From Amphritea sp. (GTDB lineage: Bacteria; Pseudomonadota; Gammaproteobacteria; Pseudomonadales; Balneatricaceae), in assembly GCA_025800245.1 (NCBI GenBank), contig JAOXSA010000206.1, positions 1 through 43,704 of the forward strand: DNA of 43,704 bases, given 5' to 3'. The notes under the pieces were generated by a model. That model ran no database searches and was not told the origin of the DNA. It worked only from the letters and a program-made list of their open reading frames with translations. Every line of letters starts with the position of its first letter. The first letter of the stretch is position 1. Below are positions 1 through 7,892 of this stretch, piece after piece. Position numbers and translations under genes: made by a program.

Positions 1-2
1 AG

Positions 3-56
3 GAAAAATCAGCTTACGAAGAAGAGCAGCGCCAAACTCAGTTAGAAATAAATTAA
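3..56 (+). CDS. C-terminal end of an unidentified protein (partial)
   Basis: An open frame enters from the left edge and stops at TAA 54-56, leaving a 17-residue tail rich in Glu and Gln (EKSAYEEEQRQTQLEIN). A hairpin pair with a T-run follows within 40 bases, which fits a gene end. The fragment is too short to assign a family. It could also be chance open sequence. Confidence 0.4.
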   Translation, partial: EKSAYEEEQRQTQLEIN

Positions 57-64
57 GAAGTAAC

Positions 65-117
65 GCCCCCTTATAGGGGGCATAAAGCAAAGCCACCTTC
101 TATGAAGGTGGATTTTT
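65..117 (+). terminator. Tandem hairpins, second followed by a T-run
   Basis: There are two perfect stems. The first is GCCCCC/GGGGGC at 65-70 and 76-81. The second is CCACCTTC/GAAGGTGG at 93-100 and 104-111 with a three-base TAT loop, followed by ATTTTT. The second looks like a Rho-independent terminator for the upstream gene. A near-identical stem with the same TAT loop occurs at 43590-43608, so this may instead be a dispersed palindrome. Confidence 0.6.
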
Positions 118-209
118 ACTGTCTGATGAAAGTGCTGTTTCGGCGTTGAGATTCGGGGCATACTTGCAGCGAATGTTAAAGAGTTAGTAGTACCAAGGAG
201 TGGGGCTGA

Positions 210-638
210 ATGCGTATTGGATTCAGTAAGAAAAATTTATTTAAATGGGCTCTTTTGGCTTCAGCTCTTCCAGCTTTATATGTTCTGTGGATCTTTCAGC
301 AGGATATGGAGCGTGGATACCACTGGCTTCTTGTCTTGATTGCTTGTCTTACCTACTTCTATGCTTTCGTTATTTGTGGAACTTTTCTCGAAGAGTTTCA
401 GCGACGTGAGAAATTTTTTGTCGAGGTCTCTGCTGATTCGTTACGTTCTGTTGAGCCTGATAAAAAGTATGAAGCATTTATTCGCTTTGCAGATGTTGTT
501 AGCTATGAGGTGTACGGTGTTGGAGCTGATAGCTCTATAGATGTGCTGCTAAATAACGGCCAAAGAATTGAGATTAAAGGGTATAAAGATATGGATGCTA
601 TTGTTCAGGCGTTTCTCGATTACCCTGGCTTTCAGTAA
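210..638 (+). CDS. Small two-helix membrane protein, unknown function
   Basis: This 142-residue protein is not recognised. Two hydrophobic segments (about residues 12-30 and 39-60) form a hairpin in the membrane. A soluble tail of about 80 residues alternates short beta-like strands (FIRFADVVSYEV, DVLLNNGQRIEIKG) and ends in an amphipathic helix. That outline recalls small bacterial PH-like (YcxB-type) domains behind a membrane hairpin, but this is a resemblance only. The start is supported by AAGGAG at 195-200, nine bases before ATG. The gene is more A/T-rich in its codons than the genes after it and stands alone between a terminator-like hairpin and the HAD gene. A role cannot be inferred. 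Confidence 0.75.
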   Translation: MRIGFSKKNLFKWALLASALPALYVLWIFQQDMERGYHWLLVLIACLTYFYAFVICGTFLEEFQRREKFFVEVSADSLRSVEPDKKYEAFIRFADVVSYEVYGVGADSSIDVLLNNGQRIEIKGYKDMDAIVQAFLDYPGFQ

Positions 639-699
639 ACACAAAGATTTGCTATTTACCCATTAACATTTAACACTTTTCGCCATCTGATGAATCAAT

Positions 700-1353
700 A
701 TGAGTTATAAAGCTGCGGTCTTCGATATGGACGGTCTGTTACTCGACACCGAACGGGTGTGTATGGGTGTTTTCGAAGAAGCCTGTGGCACCCTTGCGTT
801 GCCCTTCTATCGAGAGACCTATCTCAACATTATTGGTCGCAATGCTGCAGGTATCAGGGAGATATTTCTTGAGGCATACGCTGATAATTGTGATGCTGTG
901 ATATCCGAATGGCGTACCCGCTACCACGAGATTGTCGAGAATAAGGCTATCCCGGTTAAGCCGGGTGTCACAGCGTTGCTTGAATGGCTACAGGCAAAGC
1001 AGATCCCAATGGCGGTTGCTACCTCTACTGCCAGTCCTGTCGCGCAGAAGAAGCTAAAGCTGGCTGGATTGGATCAATACTTCAGTGCAGTCGCGACCGG
1101 CTGTGAAGTGAATCAGGGTAAACCATACCCGGAGATCTATCAGTTGGCTGCCAGCCGCTTAGGTGTAGATGCCAATAGCTGTCTGGCTTTTGAAGATTCT
1201 AATAATGGTGTCCGTGCGGCGGTAGCCGCAGAGATGTTTACCTATCAGATACCGGATCTGGTTGAGCCATGTGATGATGTTAGAGCACTTGGGCACTGCA
1301 TTTTGCCTTCGATGCATTATGTGCTTGAGGATCTGAAAAACCAGTCAATGTAG
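700..1353 (+). CDS. HAD-superfamily phosphatase (beta-phosphoglucomutase-like subclass)
   Basis: A 217-residue cytoplasmic hydrolase of the haloacid dehalogenase superfamily, subfamily IA. Motif I is FDMDGLLLDTE near residues 8-18, where the first Asp is the phosphoaspartyl nucleophile and the second the general acid. Motif II is the Thr/Ser of VATSTAS. Motif III is the Lys of GKPYPEIY. Motif IV is FEDSNNG, with acidic residues for magnesium. The helical cap lies between motifs I and II. Related proteins dephosphorylate sugar phosphates or phosphoglycolate; the substrate here cannot be read from sequence. No strong ribosome site precedes ATG 700. It appears monocistronic, with a GGTGCG/CGCACC hairpin shortly downstream. 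Confidence 0.88.
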   Translation: MSYKAAVFDMDGLLLDTERVCMGVFEEACGTLALPFYRETYLNIIGRNAAGIREIFLEAYADNCDAVISEWRTRYHEIVENKAIPVKPGVTALLEWLQAKQIPMAVATSTASPVAQKKLKLAGLDQYFSAVATGCEVNQGKPYPEIYQLAASRLGVDANSCLAFEDSNNGVRAAVAAEMFTYQIPDLVEPCDDVRALGHCILPSMHYVLEDLKNQSM

Positions 1354-1367
1354 TAATCAATCTGCAA

Positions 1368-1385
1368 GGTGCGTTAAAACGCACC
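1368..1385. repeat. GGTGCG...CGCACC palindromic repeat
   Basis: Six-base perfect stem GGTGCG (1368-1373) and CGCACC (1380-1385) around TTAAAA, followed by CTACA. On the minus strand this reads TGTAGGGTGCGTTTTAACGC and onward, a palindrome of a type I recall as common between proteobacterial genes. It lacks a T-run, so it is called a repeat rather than a terminator. Confidence 0.5.
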
Positions 1386-1493
1386 CTACACAATTGACCC
1401 AGACCCTGTATCGGCTTTTTCTAGCCAGTATCCACACATGTTCCTATGCAGGGAGGTGCAGTTAAGGACTGCCAAGCAGAGATTGAGCCAATA

Positions 1494-1623
1494 CCGGCAC
1501 GAGGTCGTGCCTCGCTACAAAAGATTCCATATTCTGTGGTGCTTTTCGCTTTTTCGAGCCACTAGCGAGCATTGCTTTGCAATGCGGTCGAGCAAGTCAC
1601 GCTCACGTGACGTTCTAGCCACG
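1494..1623 (-). repeat. Structured dispersed repeat, copy A
   Basis: Read on the minus strand, this stretch matches 19022-19155 along its length: GTGGCTAGAACG, a hairpin, CTCGACC, a GCATTGC/GCAATGC hairpin, CGCTAGTGGCTCGAAAAAGC, a spacer of about 40 bases, then a GGCACGA/TCGTGCC hairpin. Hairpins lie at 1596-1611 (GTCACG/CGTGAC), 1569-1585 (GCATTGC/GCAATGC) and 1496-1511 (GGCACGA/TCGTGCC). The element starts five bases after the uvrA stop codon, in uvrA's orientation, so it would be transcribed as uvrA 3' untranslated RNA. It carries no T-run of its own and no credible ORF. Confidence 0.8.
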
Positions 1624-1628
1624 ATTTT

Positions 1629-4451
1629 TTACCCCTTTAACATCGGCTTAAGAAACTGCCCGGTATAAGAATGCGGCATCTCTGCCACCGCTTCCGGTGT
1701 TCCGGTACCGATTATCTGACCACCTTTAATACCGCCCTCAGGACCCAGATCGACGATCCAGTCAGCGGTTTTGATGACATCCAGATTGTGTTCGATCACC
1801 ACAATGGTGTTGCCGTGATCGCGCAACCGATTGAGGACGTTGAGCAGTTGCTGGATATCGAAGAAGTGCAGACCAGTGGTCGGCTCATCGAGGATATACA
1901 GGGTCTTGCCGGTATCGCGCTTACTCAGTTCTTTCGCCAGTTTCACTCGCTGAGCTTCACCGCCGGAAAGCGTGGTTGCTGCTTGTCCTAAGCGAATATA
2001 AGACAGGCCTACATCGATCAGAGTTTGCAGGCGGCGGGCCAGAGCCGGGATAGCATCGAAGAACTCACGGCCGTCCTCGACGGTCATCTCCAGCACTTCA
2101 TGAATACTCTTGCCTTTGTACTTCACTTCCAGTGTTTCGCGGTTGTAGCGCTTGCCTTTACAGACGTCACAAGGGACGTAGATATCCGGCAGGAAGTGCA
2201 TCTCTACCTTGATCACGCCGTCGCCCTGACAGGCTTCACAGCGACCGCCCTTGACGTTAAAGCTGAAACGGCCTGGCTTATAGCCACGGGAGCGGGCTTC
2301 CTGGGTGCCGGCAAACAGCTCCCGGATCGGTGTGAAGATACCGGTGTAGGTCGCCGGATTCGAACGCGGTGTACGACCGATCGGGCTCTGATCGATGTCG
2401 ATCACCTTATCCAGCTCTTTCAGACCTTCGATAGCTTTATGCGGCGATGCATCCAGGGTGGTGGCTTTATTCAGCTCAGTGGCCGCAATCGGGTACAGAG
2501 TACTGTTAATCAGGGTCGATTTACCGGAACCGGAGACGCCGGTGATGCATGTCAGCAGCCCCAGTGGGATTTCCAGGTTGACGTCGTTCAGGTTGTTACC
2601 AGTAGCACCCAGTAGCTTCAGCCAGCGGCCATCCGGTTCGTGGCGTTTTGCCGGTATTTCGATCTTACGACGACCAGACAGGTAATCGGCAGTCATCGAC
2701 TGCTTCGATTTCATCAGTTGTTTCGGTGTACCCTGGGCAACAATCTCACCACCGTGTACGCCTGCCCCCGGGCCGATATCGATAACATAGTCTGCCAGAC
2801 GGATCGCGTCTTCATCGTGCTCAACCACGATCACTGTATTGCCAAGGTCCCGCAGATGAATCAGGGTATTAAGCAGGCGCTCGTTATCTCGCTGGTGCAA
2901 GCCGATGGACGGTTCGTCCAGAATGTACATGACACCAACCAGACCGGCACCGATCTGGCTCGCCAGACGAATACGTTGTGCTTCACCGCCTGATAGCGTT
3001 TCTGCGCTACGCTCAAGCGACAAGTAATCAAGCCCGACATTGACCAGAAACTCCAGTCGCAGACGGATCTCTTTGAGAATCTTCTCGGCGATCTCGCCCT
3101 GCTTACCGGTCAGGTGCAGTGAATCAAAATATTCACAGCTGTCACCGATGGACAGGCGCACAATATCCGGCAGGGTCTTCTCATCAATATAGACGTGGCG
3201 CGCATCCCGGCGCAGACGGCTGCCGTGACAGGCTGGACACTCCTGCATATTGATATATTTGGCCAGATCCTCGCGCACCATATCGGATTCGGTTTCCCGG
3301 TAGCGGCGCTCCAGATTATTCAGCACGCCCTCAAATGGATGCGACTTGCTGATAATATCGCCGCGATCATTCAGGTAGCGGAATGCCACACTTTCACGGC
3401 CGCTGCCATAGAGTACTGCTTTCTGTTGTTTGGTGGTCAGTTCACCAAACGGTGTATCCATATCGAAGTCGTAGTGCTCGGCAACCGCTTTCAGCTGCTG
3501 ATAATAGTACAGCGCTCGACGATCCCAGCCGCGGATTGCGCCTTCAGACAGAGTCAGGGTCGGGTCGCTGACCACCTTGGCCGGGTCGAAGAACTGCTTT
3601 ACTCCCAGGCCGTCACAGGAAGAGCAGGCACCATGGGGGTTGTTGAACGAGAACATGCGCGGTTCCAGTTCCTGAATGCTGTGACCACACTCCGGGCAGG
3701 CAAAGCGGGCGGAGAACACCAGATCTTCGCCGTCGCCGTCCATATAGCTGATACGGGCGACACCGTCGGTCATATTCAGTGCGGTTTCAAAAGATTCGGC
3801 CAGACGAATCTGCAGATCATCACGAACTTTGAAGCGGTCGACGACTGCTTCAATATCATGCTTCTTGTTCTTATCCAGCTCCGGAATACTGTCGATATCC
3901 ACCACGATGCCATCAACGCGGGCGCGGACAAAGCCCTGAGCTTTCAGTTCATTAATAGTATGTAAGTGCTCACCTTTACGGCCCTGAATCACCGGTGCCA
4001 GTAGCATCAGCTTGGTGCCTTCGGGCAGCTCCAGTACCTGATCCACCATCTGGCTGACTGTCTGTGCCGCCAGTGGCAGATCGTGATCAGGACAGCGTGG
4101 CTCACCGGCGCGGGCAAATAACAGACGCAGGTAATCATAGATCTCGGTAATAGTGCCCACAGTAGAGCGAGGGTTGTGAGAAGTCGACTTCTGTTCAATG
4201 GAGATTGCCGGTGACAGGCCTTCGATGTGATCAACATCGGGCTTTTCCATCATCGACAGGAACTGGCGGGCATAGGTGGAAAGTGATTCCACATAGCGGC
4301 GTTGGCCTTCGGCGTACAGAGTATCAAACGCCAGTGAAGACTTGCCCGAACCGGACAGGCCGGTAATGACGACCAGCTTATCCCGTGGGATTTCCAGATC
4401 GATATTCTTCAGATTGTGGGTTCTGGCGCCACGTACCAGTATCTTATCCAT
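1629..4451 (-). CDS. uvrA: Excinuclease ABC subunit A
   Basis: This is the DNA-damage recognition ATPase of nucleotide excision repair. It loads UvrB at lesions as a UvrA2 dimer in the cytoplasm. The 940 residues match the usual bacterial length. The first ATP site has Walker [10 protein letters not shown] near residue 32 and signature [13 protein letters not shown]; the second has GVSGSGKST and [13 protein letters not shown], each followed by ILDEP. Cysteine pairs for zinc binding are seen in CPECGHSI...CSSC and in CEACQGDG...CDVCKGKR, plus CPACHGSR. The gene is divergent from ssb across about 200 bases, the classic gammaproteobacterial arrangement. A weak GGAAG site sits five bases before ATG. 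No convincing LexA box was found in the shared spacer. Confidence 0.98.
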   Translation of the reverse strand: MDKILVRGARTHNLKNIDLEIPRDKLVVITGLSGSGKSSLAFDTLYAEGQRRYVESLSTYARQFLSMMEKPDVDHIEGLSPAISIEQKSTSHNPRSTVGTITEIYDYLRLLFARAGEPRCPDHDLPLAAQTVSQMVDQVLELPEGTKLMLLAPVIQGRKGEHLHTINELKAQGFVRARVDGIVVDIDSIPELDKNKKHDIEAVVDRFKVRDDLQIRLAESFETALNMTDGVARISYMDGDGEDLVFSARFACPECGHSIQELEPRMFSFNNPHGACSSCDGLGVKQFFDPAKVVSDPTLTLSEGAIRGWDRRALYYYQQLKAVAEHYDFDMDTPFGELTTKQQKAVLYGSGRESVAFRYLNDRGDIISKSHPFEGVLNNLERRYRETESDMVREDLAKYINMQECPACHGSRLRRDARHVYIDEKTLPDIVRLSIGDSCEYFDSLHLTGKQGEIAEKILKEIRLRLEFLVNVGLDYLSLERSAETLSGGEAQRIRLASQIGAGLVGVMYILDEPSIGLHQRDNERLLNTLIHLRDLGNTVIVVEHDEDAIRLADYVIDIGPGAGVHGGEIVAQGTPKQLMKSKQSMTADYLSGRRKIEIPAKRHEPDGRWLKLLGATGNNLNDVNLEIPLGLLTCITGVSGSGKSTLINSTLYPIAATELNKATTLDASPHKAIEGLKELDKVIDIDQSPIGRTPRSNPATYTGIFTPIRELFAGTQEARSRGYKPGRFSFNVKGGRCEACQGDGVIKVEMHFLPDIYVPCDVCKGKRYNRETLEVKYKGKSIHEVLEMTVEDGREFFDAIPALARRLQTLIDVGLSYIRLGQAATTLSGGEAQRVKLAKELSKRDTGKTLYILDEPTTGLHFFDIQQLLNVLNRLRDHGNTIVVIEHNLDVIKTADWIVDLGPEGGIKGGQIIGTGTPEAVAEMPHSYTGQFLKPMLKG

Positions 4452-4541
4452 CGATGCTTCCGAGTCTGATGCAAAAGGAGAGATTATAAAGCCTTATGTA
4501 CGTTACAGACACCAGAACCGGATGATATTTTCAGCGCTATA

Positions 4542-4570
4542 TTGAGGATAAAAACCGGGATATTTATGGT
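4542..4570 (+). promoter_or_regulatory. Candidate sigma-70 promoter of ssb
   Basis: TTGAGG at 4542-4547 and TATGGT at 4565-4570 are separated by 17 bases, about 75 bases before the ssb start. The fit to consensus is moderate. Downstream, CTGT-N8-GCAG at 4605-4620 is one base off the CTGT-N8-ACAG core of a gammaproteobacterial LexA site, which is too weak to call. Confidence 0.35.
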
Positions 4571-4647
4571 ATGCTCATTGGTTACAAAAATGGCTGCCTG
4601 AAATCTGTAAATGGGGGCAGTTAAGCAACAGAATACTGGAGAATTCA

Positions 4648-5205
4648 ATGGCGTCGCGCGGTGTTAACAAAGTGATCCTGGTGGGTAACCTGGGGAACGA
4701 TCCGGAAACAAAATACATGCCTAGCGGTAATGCGGTAACCAACATCACCGTGGCAACTTCTGAATCATGGAAAGATAAGCAGACCGGTCAGCAGCAGGAG
4801 CGTACTGAGTGGCACCGTGTGGTTTTCTTTAACCGTCTGGCTGAGATCGCTGGTGAGTACCTGCGTAAGGGCTCCAAGGTCTATCTGGAAGGTTCCCTGC
4901 GTACCCGTAAGTGGCAGGATCAGCAGGGTCAGGACCGCTACACGACTGAAATCGTTGCCAGTGAGATGCAGATGCTGGACAGCCGTGGTGGTGATTCCGG
5001 TGGCTACCAGCAGCAGGGCGGTTATCAACAGCAGCAAGCGCCTCAGGCGGCTCCACAGCAACAGTACCAGCAGCAGGCACCGCAACAGCAGTATCAGCCA
5101 CAGCAGCAGGCGCCACAGCAAGCACCGCAGCAGGCGCCTCAGTCAGCACCGGCGTCACAACCAGCGCCTGGTCTGGATGATTTTGATGACGATATCCCGT
5201 TCTGA
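4648..5205 (+). CDS. ssb: Single-stranded DNA-binding protein
   Basis: SSB coats single-stranded DNA during replication, recombination and repair and recruits partner proteins through its tail. Residues 1 to about 112 form the OB fold, with [14 protein letters not shown], the aromatic-rich [20 protein letters not shown] and [16 protein letters not shown] long linker of Gln, Pro and Ala (about residues 117-172, several QQQ/QAPQ repeats) leads to the acidic tip DDFDDDIPF, the conserved partner-binding peptide. Length is 185 residues, slightly above E. coli because of the linker. GGAG at 4638-4641, six bases before ATG, fixes the start. It is divergent from uvrA and followed by a strong terminator. 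Confidence 0.97.
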   Translation: MASRGVNKVILVGNLGNDPETKYMPSGNAVTNITVATSESWKDKQTGQQQERTEWHRVVFFNRLAEIAGEYLRKGSKVYLEGSLRTRKWQDQQGQDRYTTEIVASEMQMLDSRGGDSGGYQQQGGYQQQQAPQAAPQQQYQQQAPQQQYQPQQQAPQQAPQQAPQSAPASQPAPGLDDFDDDIPF

Positions 5206-5224
5206 AACTGGATTGCCTGTTTAG

Positions 5225-5250
5225 AAGCCTCGCCTTTGCGAGGCTTTTTT
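5225..5250 (+). terminator. Rho-independent terminator of ssb
   Basis: AAGCCTCGC, loop CTTT, then GCGAGGCTT followed by TTTT: a nine-base GC-rich stem with a T-run, 20 bases after the ssb stop codon. Confidence 0.9.
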
Positions 5251-5278
5251 ATGTCCGGATGGTGTTGGAATTGTCCCT

Positions 5279-5303
5279 TAAAAAAGCCCAGCGTGGCCAG
5301 GCT
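5279..5303 (-). terminator. Terminator of the chemotaxis receptor gene
   Basis: On the minus strand AGCCTGGC, loop CAC, GCTGGGCT (two G-T pairs) is followed by TTTTTT. It lies 17 bases past the receptor stop codon. Confidence 0.7.
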
Positions 5304-5319
5304 TTGGGCAGGTGCTGGG

Positions 5320-6864
5320 TCAGGTTTTCAGTGATAATGCAGCCCCTTTGAGTTGCTCTGACATAGAGCAGACCTCTGATGCCAGATTGTTGGACTCGCT
5401 GGCTTTGTTCTGCACCTGAATATTGGAACCGTTAATGGTTTCCATATCCATGCTGATATTGTCTGATACCGCGCTTTGCTCTTCCACAGCGGCAGCCACC
5501 TGATAGTTCATATCCGAGATCTCGCCGACCGAGGCGGCGGCTTTGTTCAGCATTTCCTGCGTTGCTTCGGCGGTAGCGATGGTTTTCTCGCTTTTTATTT
5601 GTCCGGCTTCCATCATCTCTACCACTTTCGCTGAGCGAGCCTGAAGTTTGGAAATCACGGTATCAATTTCGGTTGTAGCGCTCTGACTGCGCTGCGCCAG
5701 CGAGCGAACTTCATCAGCAACGACGGCAAAGCCGCGTCCCTGCTCGCCGGCACGGGCCGCTTCAATTGCGGCATTCAGTGCCAGCAGGTTAGTTTGTTCG
5801 GCGATCCCGCGGATAATATCCAGCGTTTTGCCGATATCGGCGGTATCCACGGCCAGTTTATCGACCATCTCTTTGGCTTCATTTTGCTGCTCGATCAGAT
5901 CCAGCGTGGTGCTGATACTCTCTTTAACCTTCTCATAGCTATCCATCGTCAGTGCTTTCGCCTCACCGGATACATCCGCTGCCCGAGAGGTGTTCTGGGC
6001 GATTTCGCCGATGGTGCTGCTCATCTGGGTAACCGCAGCAACCACCGAGTTGATTTTGTCGCTCTGTTGATTGAGCTGCGACTGACTGGTATTGGACAGG
6101 CTGGCGGTTTTATCTGAGATGCTGGCAAGTTGTGCCGATGACTGCTGAAACTGACCGATAGTTTCTCTGATCATGGCAAAAAACTGGTTCAGGCTGTTGA
6201 TGAAAATTTCATCGTCTTTTGATTGCCGTTTCATATGTGCAAGCTGAATCGTCAGATCACGGTCTGCTGCGGCATGTTGAACCATGCTGCGGATTTGATT
6301 GGCCAGCACAAATTGTGAATTCAGTCTGAGTGAGAAAAAAATCAGGATAGCGGACTCAGCTATCACAAAGAACGCATGAGTAAAGAATGTAGGCCAGTCG
6401 CAGGTCTGGCCATAAACCATGTAAGGGATGCCGGCAAAGTCGTAGTTTGCCAGTTGCAGTGGCACACTGACCAGGTGGTGAACAGCAATGGTGCCTGCTG
6501 CTACCACAATCACCCGCCAGTCACGCCAGATGATCAGAAAGGCCAACACCGCAAAAATATGAAAGTGCATTTCCAGCCGTCCCATCTGCTGCATGATCAG
6601 CACCATGGACATCACCATAAAGCCTGCCGCCAGCACTGCGCGGCAGAAAAAAGAGCCTTTACTTGTTTTGTAGGCGATCGCACCGGCTAGGACCGTGAGT
6701 GTTGCGGGAATTGCCCCATGCAGGTGAGTGCCGTAACCGGCGGGTACCAGAAAATAGATAAAAGGAAGGTGTAAGGCCAGTATGGTCAGCATGAATTTAT
6801 CCGACCATGCGGCGTCCTTGCGCGCGGCATTCTCCACCCAGAGTTGGTTATTTGTGTCTGTCAT
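5320..6864 (-). CDS. Methyl-accepting chemotaxis protein with a six-helix histidine-rich membrane domain
   Basis: A 514-residue chemoreceptor. The N-terminal 185 residues hold six predicted membrane helices (about 22-42, 48-66, 74-92, 98-114, 116-136, 160-180) and no sizeable periplasmic domain, so sensing should occur within or near the membrane. Histidines cluster there: HLH 47-49, MHFH 99-102, then IIWRDWR and HH 129-130. The rest is the cytoplasmic signalling hairpin, with the highly conserved tip [20 protein letters not shown] and [18 protein letters not shown], which would control CheA. A HAMP-like stretch precedes it near 200-235. The start ATG overlaps the stop of the SCO-like gene (ATGA), implying translational coupling. 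The paired His residues could bind a metal or haem; that is inference. Similar MHFH/RDWR/HH membrane domains exist in other signalling proteins, as I recall. Confidence 0.92.
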   Translation of the reverse strand: MTDTNNQLWVENAARKDAAWSDKFMLTILALHLPFIYFLVPAGYGTHLHGAIPATLTVLAGAIAYKTSKGSFFCRAVLAAGFMVMSMVLIMQQMGRLEMHFHIFAVLAFLIIWRDWRVIVVAAGTIAVHHLVSVPLQLANYDFAGIPYMVYGQTCDWPTFFTHAFFVIAESAILIFFSLRLNSQFVLANQIRSMVQHAAADRDLTIQLAHMKRQSKDDEIFINSLNQFFAMIRETIGQFQQSSAQLASISDKTASLSNTSQSQLNQQSDKINSVVAAVTQMSSTIGEIAQNTSRAADVSGEAKALTMDSYEKVKESISTTLDLIEQQNEAKEMVDKLAVDTADIGKTLDIIRGIAEQTNLLALNAAIEAARAGEQGRGFAVVADEVRSLAQRSQSATTEIDTVISKLQARSAKVVEMMEAGQIKSEKTIATAEATQEMLNKAAASVGEISDMNYQVAAAVEEQSAVSDNISMDMETINGSNIQVQNKASESNNLASEVCSMSEQLKGAALSLKT

Positions 6865-7469
6865 TTGGCTGTCCTGCTCTGTGTCAGTGTGTGTATATCC
6901 TGGGCAATTAAGGCTGCGTCAGGTTTTGTGTAGATAACTGCGCCATCCAGATCAGGATGAAACAGATAGATATAGTCGGTATGGGCGATATCGCCACCAG
7001 CTTTGCTGATATTCAGTCTCAGCTCGGCAATGATCTTCTGCATAGCAGCAGAATCAGTGATGCGAAGGCCGATAAAGCTGCTGTCGAAATGATCTAAGAA
7101 AACTTTCAGTCGCTCAGGTGTATCGTAGTCAGGATCAATGGTTAGCATGGCGAAGTTGGATGGCGTCGCTAGCTGGCTTTTCAGCTGTGTGAAAAATGCC
7201 ATGGTAATCGGACAGCTCAGATTACAGGCGGTGAAGCCGGTGGTTACGAATAGCGGTTGTTGCATCAGATCCTGCCATTCAACCGATTCATTATGCTGGT
7301 TTACTATGCCTTTGGCTTGCGGCATAAAAGCGGTCTGGAAACCGTTCAGATCAGCTCTGCCGAGCAGCTGATTGATCATACTGTTGGCCGGCAGATAGGT
7401 GAAAAGTACCGCTATTAAGATAAGCAGGATTGCGCCTATGGCACTGAGATTAGATCTTATAGCAGGCAA
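6861..7469 (-). CDS. SCO1/SenC-family membrane-anchored thioredoxin-fold protein
   Basis: A 202-residue protein with one N-terminal membrane anchor (about residues 9-27), so the remainder should be periplasmic. The thioredoxin-like domain carries C82-NLS-C86-P in [12 protein letters not shown] and H163 in [13 protein letters not shown]. These match the CxxxC and distant His that bind copper in the SCO family. Such proteins deliver copper to cytochrome oxidase or act as thiol reductases or redox sensors. No oxidase genes are nearby. Its last codons overlap the start of the chemoreceptor by four bases, suggesting a sensory or accessory role instead. The start is TTG (7467-7469) behind a weak AGGGA site. 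No ATG lies upstream in frame near it, and the anchor requires a start here. Function beyond the family is not certain. Confidence 0.85.
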   Translation of the reverse strand: MPAIRSNLSAIGAILLILIAVLFTYLPANSMINQLLGRADLNGFQTAFMPQAKGIVNQHNESVEWQDLMQQPLFVTTGFTACNLSCPITMAFFTQLKSQLATPSNFAMLTIDPDYDTPERLKVFLDHFDSSFIGLRITDSAAMQKIIAELRLNISKAGGDIAHTDYIYLFHPDLDGAVIYTKPDAALIAQDIHTLTQSRTAK

Positions 7470-7623
7470 GATTACTGCATTCCCTGATTGCTTTAATATG
7501 CTATTGGTAACATTTGCATAAGCTTATATGCAAGAAAATAGAATCTCGATTTGAGTATTTGGCTGAAAAAAATAAATTGATAAAAAGTTCTTTTATTTCA
7601 TTGTCTTATGGGTTGTTTTTTTG

Positions 7624-7639
7624 GATTGGTTTTGATTGG
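7624..7639 (+). repeat. GATTGG direct repeat spaced one helical turn
   Basis: GATTGG occurs at 7624-7629 and 7634-7639, ten bases start to start, separated by TTTT. Helical spacing is what a dimeric or tandem-binding regulator would need, but the short length allows chance. Confidence 0.3.
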
Positions 7640-7663
7640 CATCTGGTGATGAAATCTGGCTGT

Positions 7664-7691
7664 TTCGTGAGTAATCCAAGCCGATTCGTGA
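7664..7691 (+). promoter_or_regulatory. Candidate LytTR/RcoM operator: TTCGTGA direct repeat, 21 bases apart
   Basis: TTCGTGA is repeated at 7664-7670 and 7685-7691. The 21-base spacing (two helical turns) is the spacing usual for LytTR direct repeats. Each copy fits the TTnnnG core I recall for RcoM sites. Its position between the regulator and the SCO-receptor operon suits an operator. This is a proposal from pattern and context only. Confidence 0.35.
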
Positions 7692-7892
7692 ATTGGGTAT
7701 TGAGCATTAGAAGGGCTCTGATAAAGCGGGCGAGTAATTCAGAGTAAGCGCACAAAGTAGGATGTATTTTTAACCCATGGCGGCTGTGCTGTTTAAATCG
7801 TCGCCTGGGCTTCAAGAATTAGCCAATTACAGAACAGTTCTCTATGCTGAGCTGAACTATCTCTTCAATGAATTCGGAACTAAACAGCGGCC

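Larger units (their letters stand above)
7470..7892. other. AT-rich divergent spacer between the SCO-like and PAS-LytTR genes
   Basis: This 423-base stretch has no convincing gene. Short frames exist, including a 77-codon one from TTG 7514 and a 62-codon one overlapping the regulator from 7777, but they lack homology-like features and ribosome sites. It contains T-rich runs (about 7590-7640) and two sets of direct repeats listed separately. As the shared upstream region of two divergent units, it should hold both promoters. Confidence 0.6.

Noticed and set aside
1438-1668. 76-codon frame across the repeat after the HAD gene
   Set aside because: It runs through the structured repeat and into the uvrA 3' end; it is explained by the repeat.
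3195-3965. 256-codon frame on the plus strand inside uvrA
   Set aside because: It is a shadow of the strongly conserved uvrA coding sequence; its translation has no family features.
4605-4620. CTGT-N8-GCAG near the ssb start as a LexA box
   Set aside because: One core base is wrong and flanks lack the usual AT-rich pattern; not enough to call SOS control of uvrA or ssb.
5000-5170. CAG-rich stretch in ssb as a DNA repeat array
   Set aside because: It encodes the normal Gln/Pro/Ala linker of SSB; the low complexity is explained by the protein.
7514-7747. 77-codon frame from TTG in the divergent spacer
   Set aside because: No ribosome site, no recognisable domain, and it would occupy the promoter region of two divergent units.
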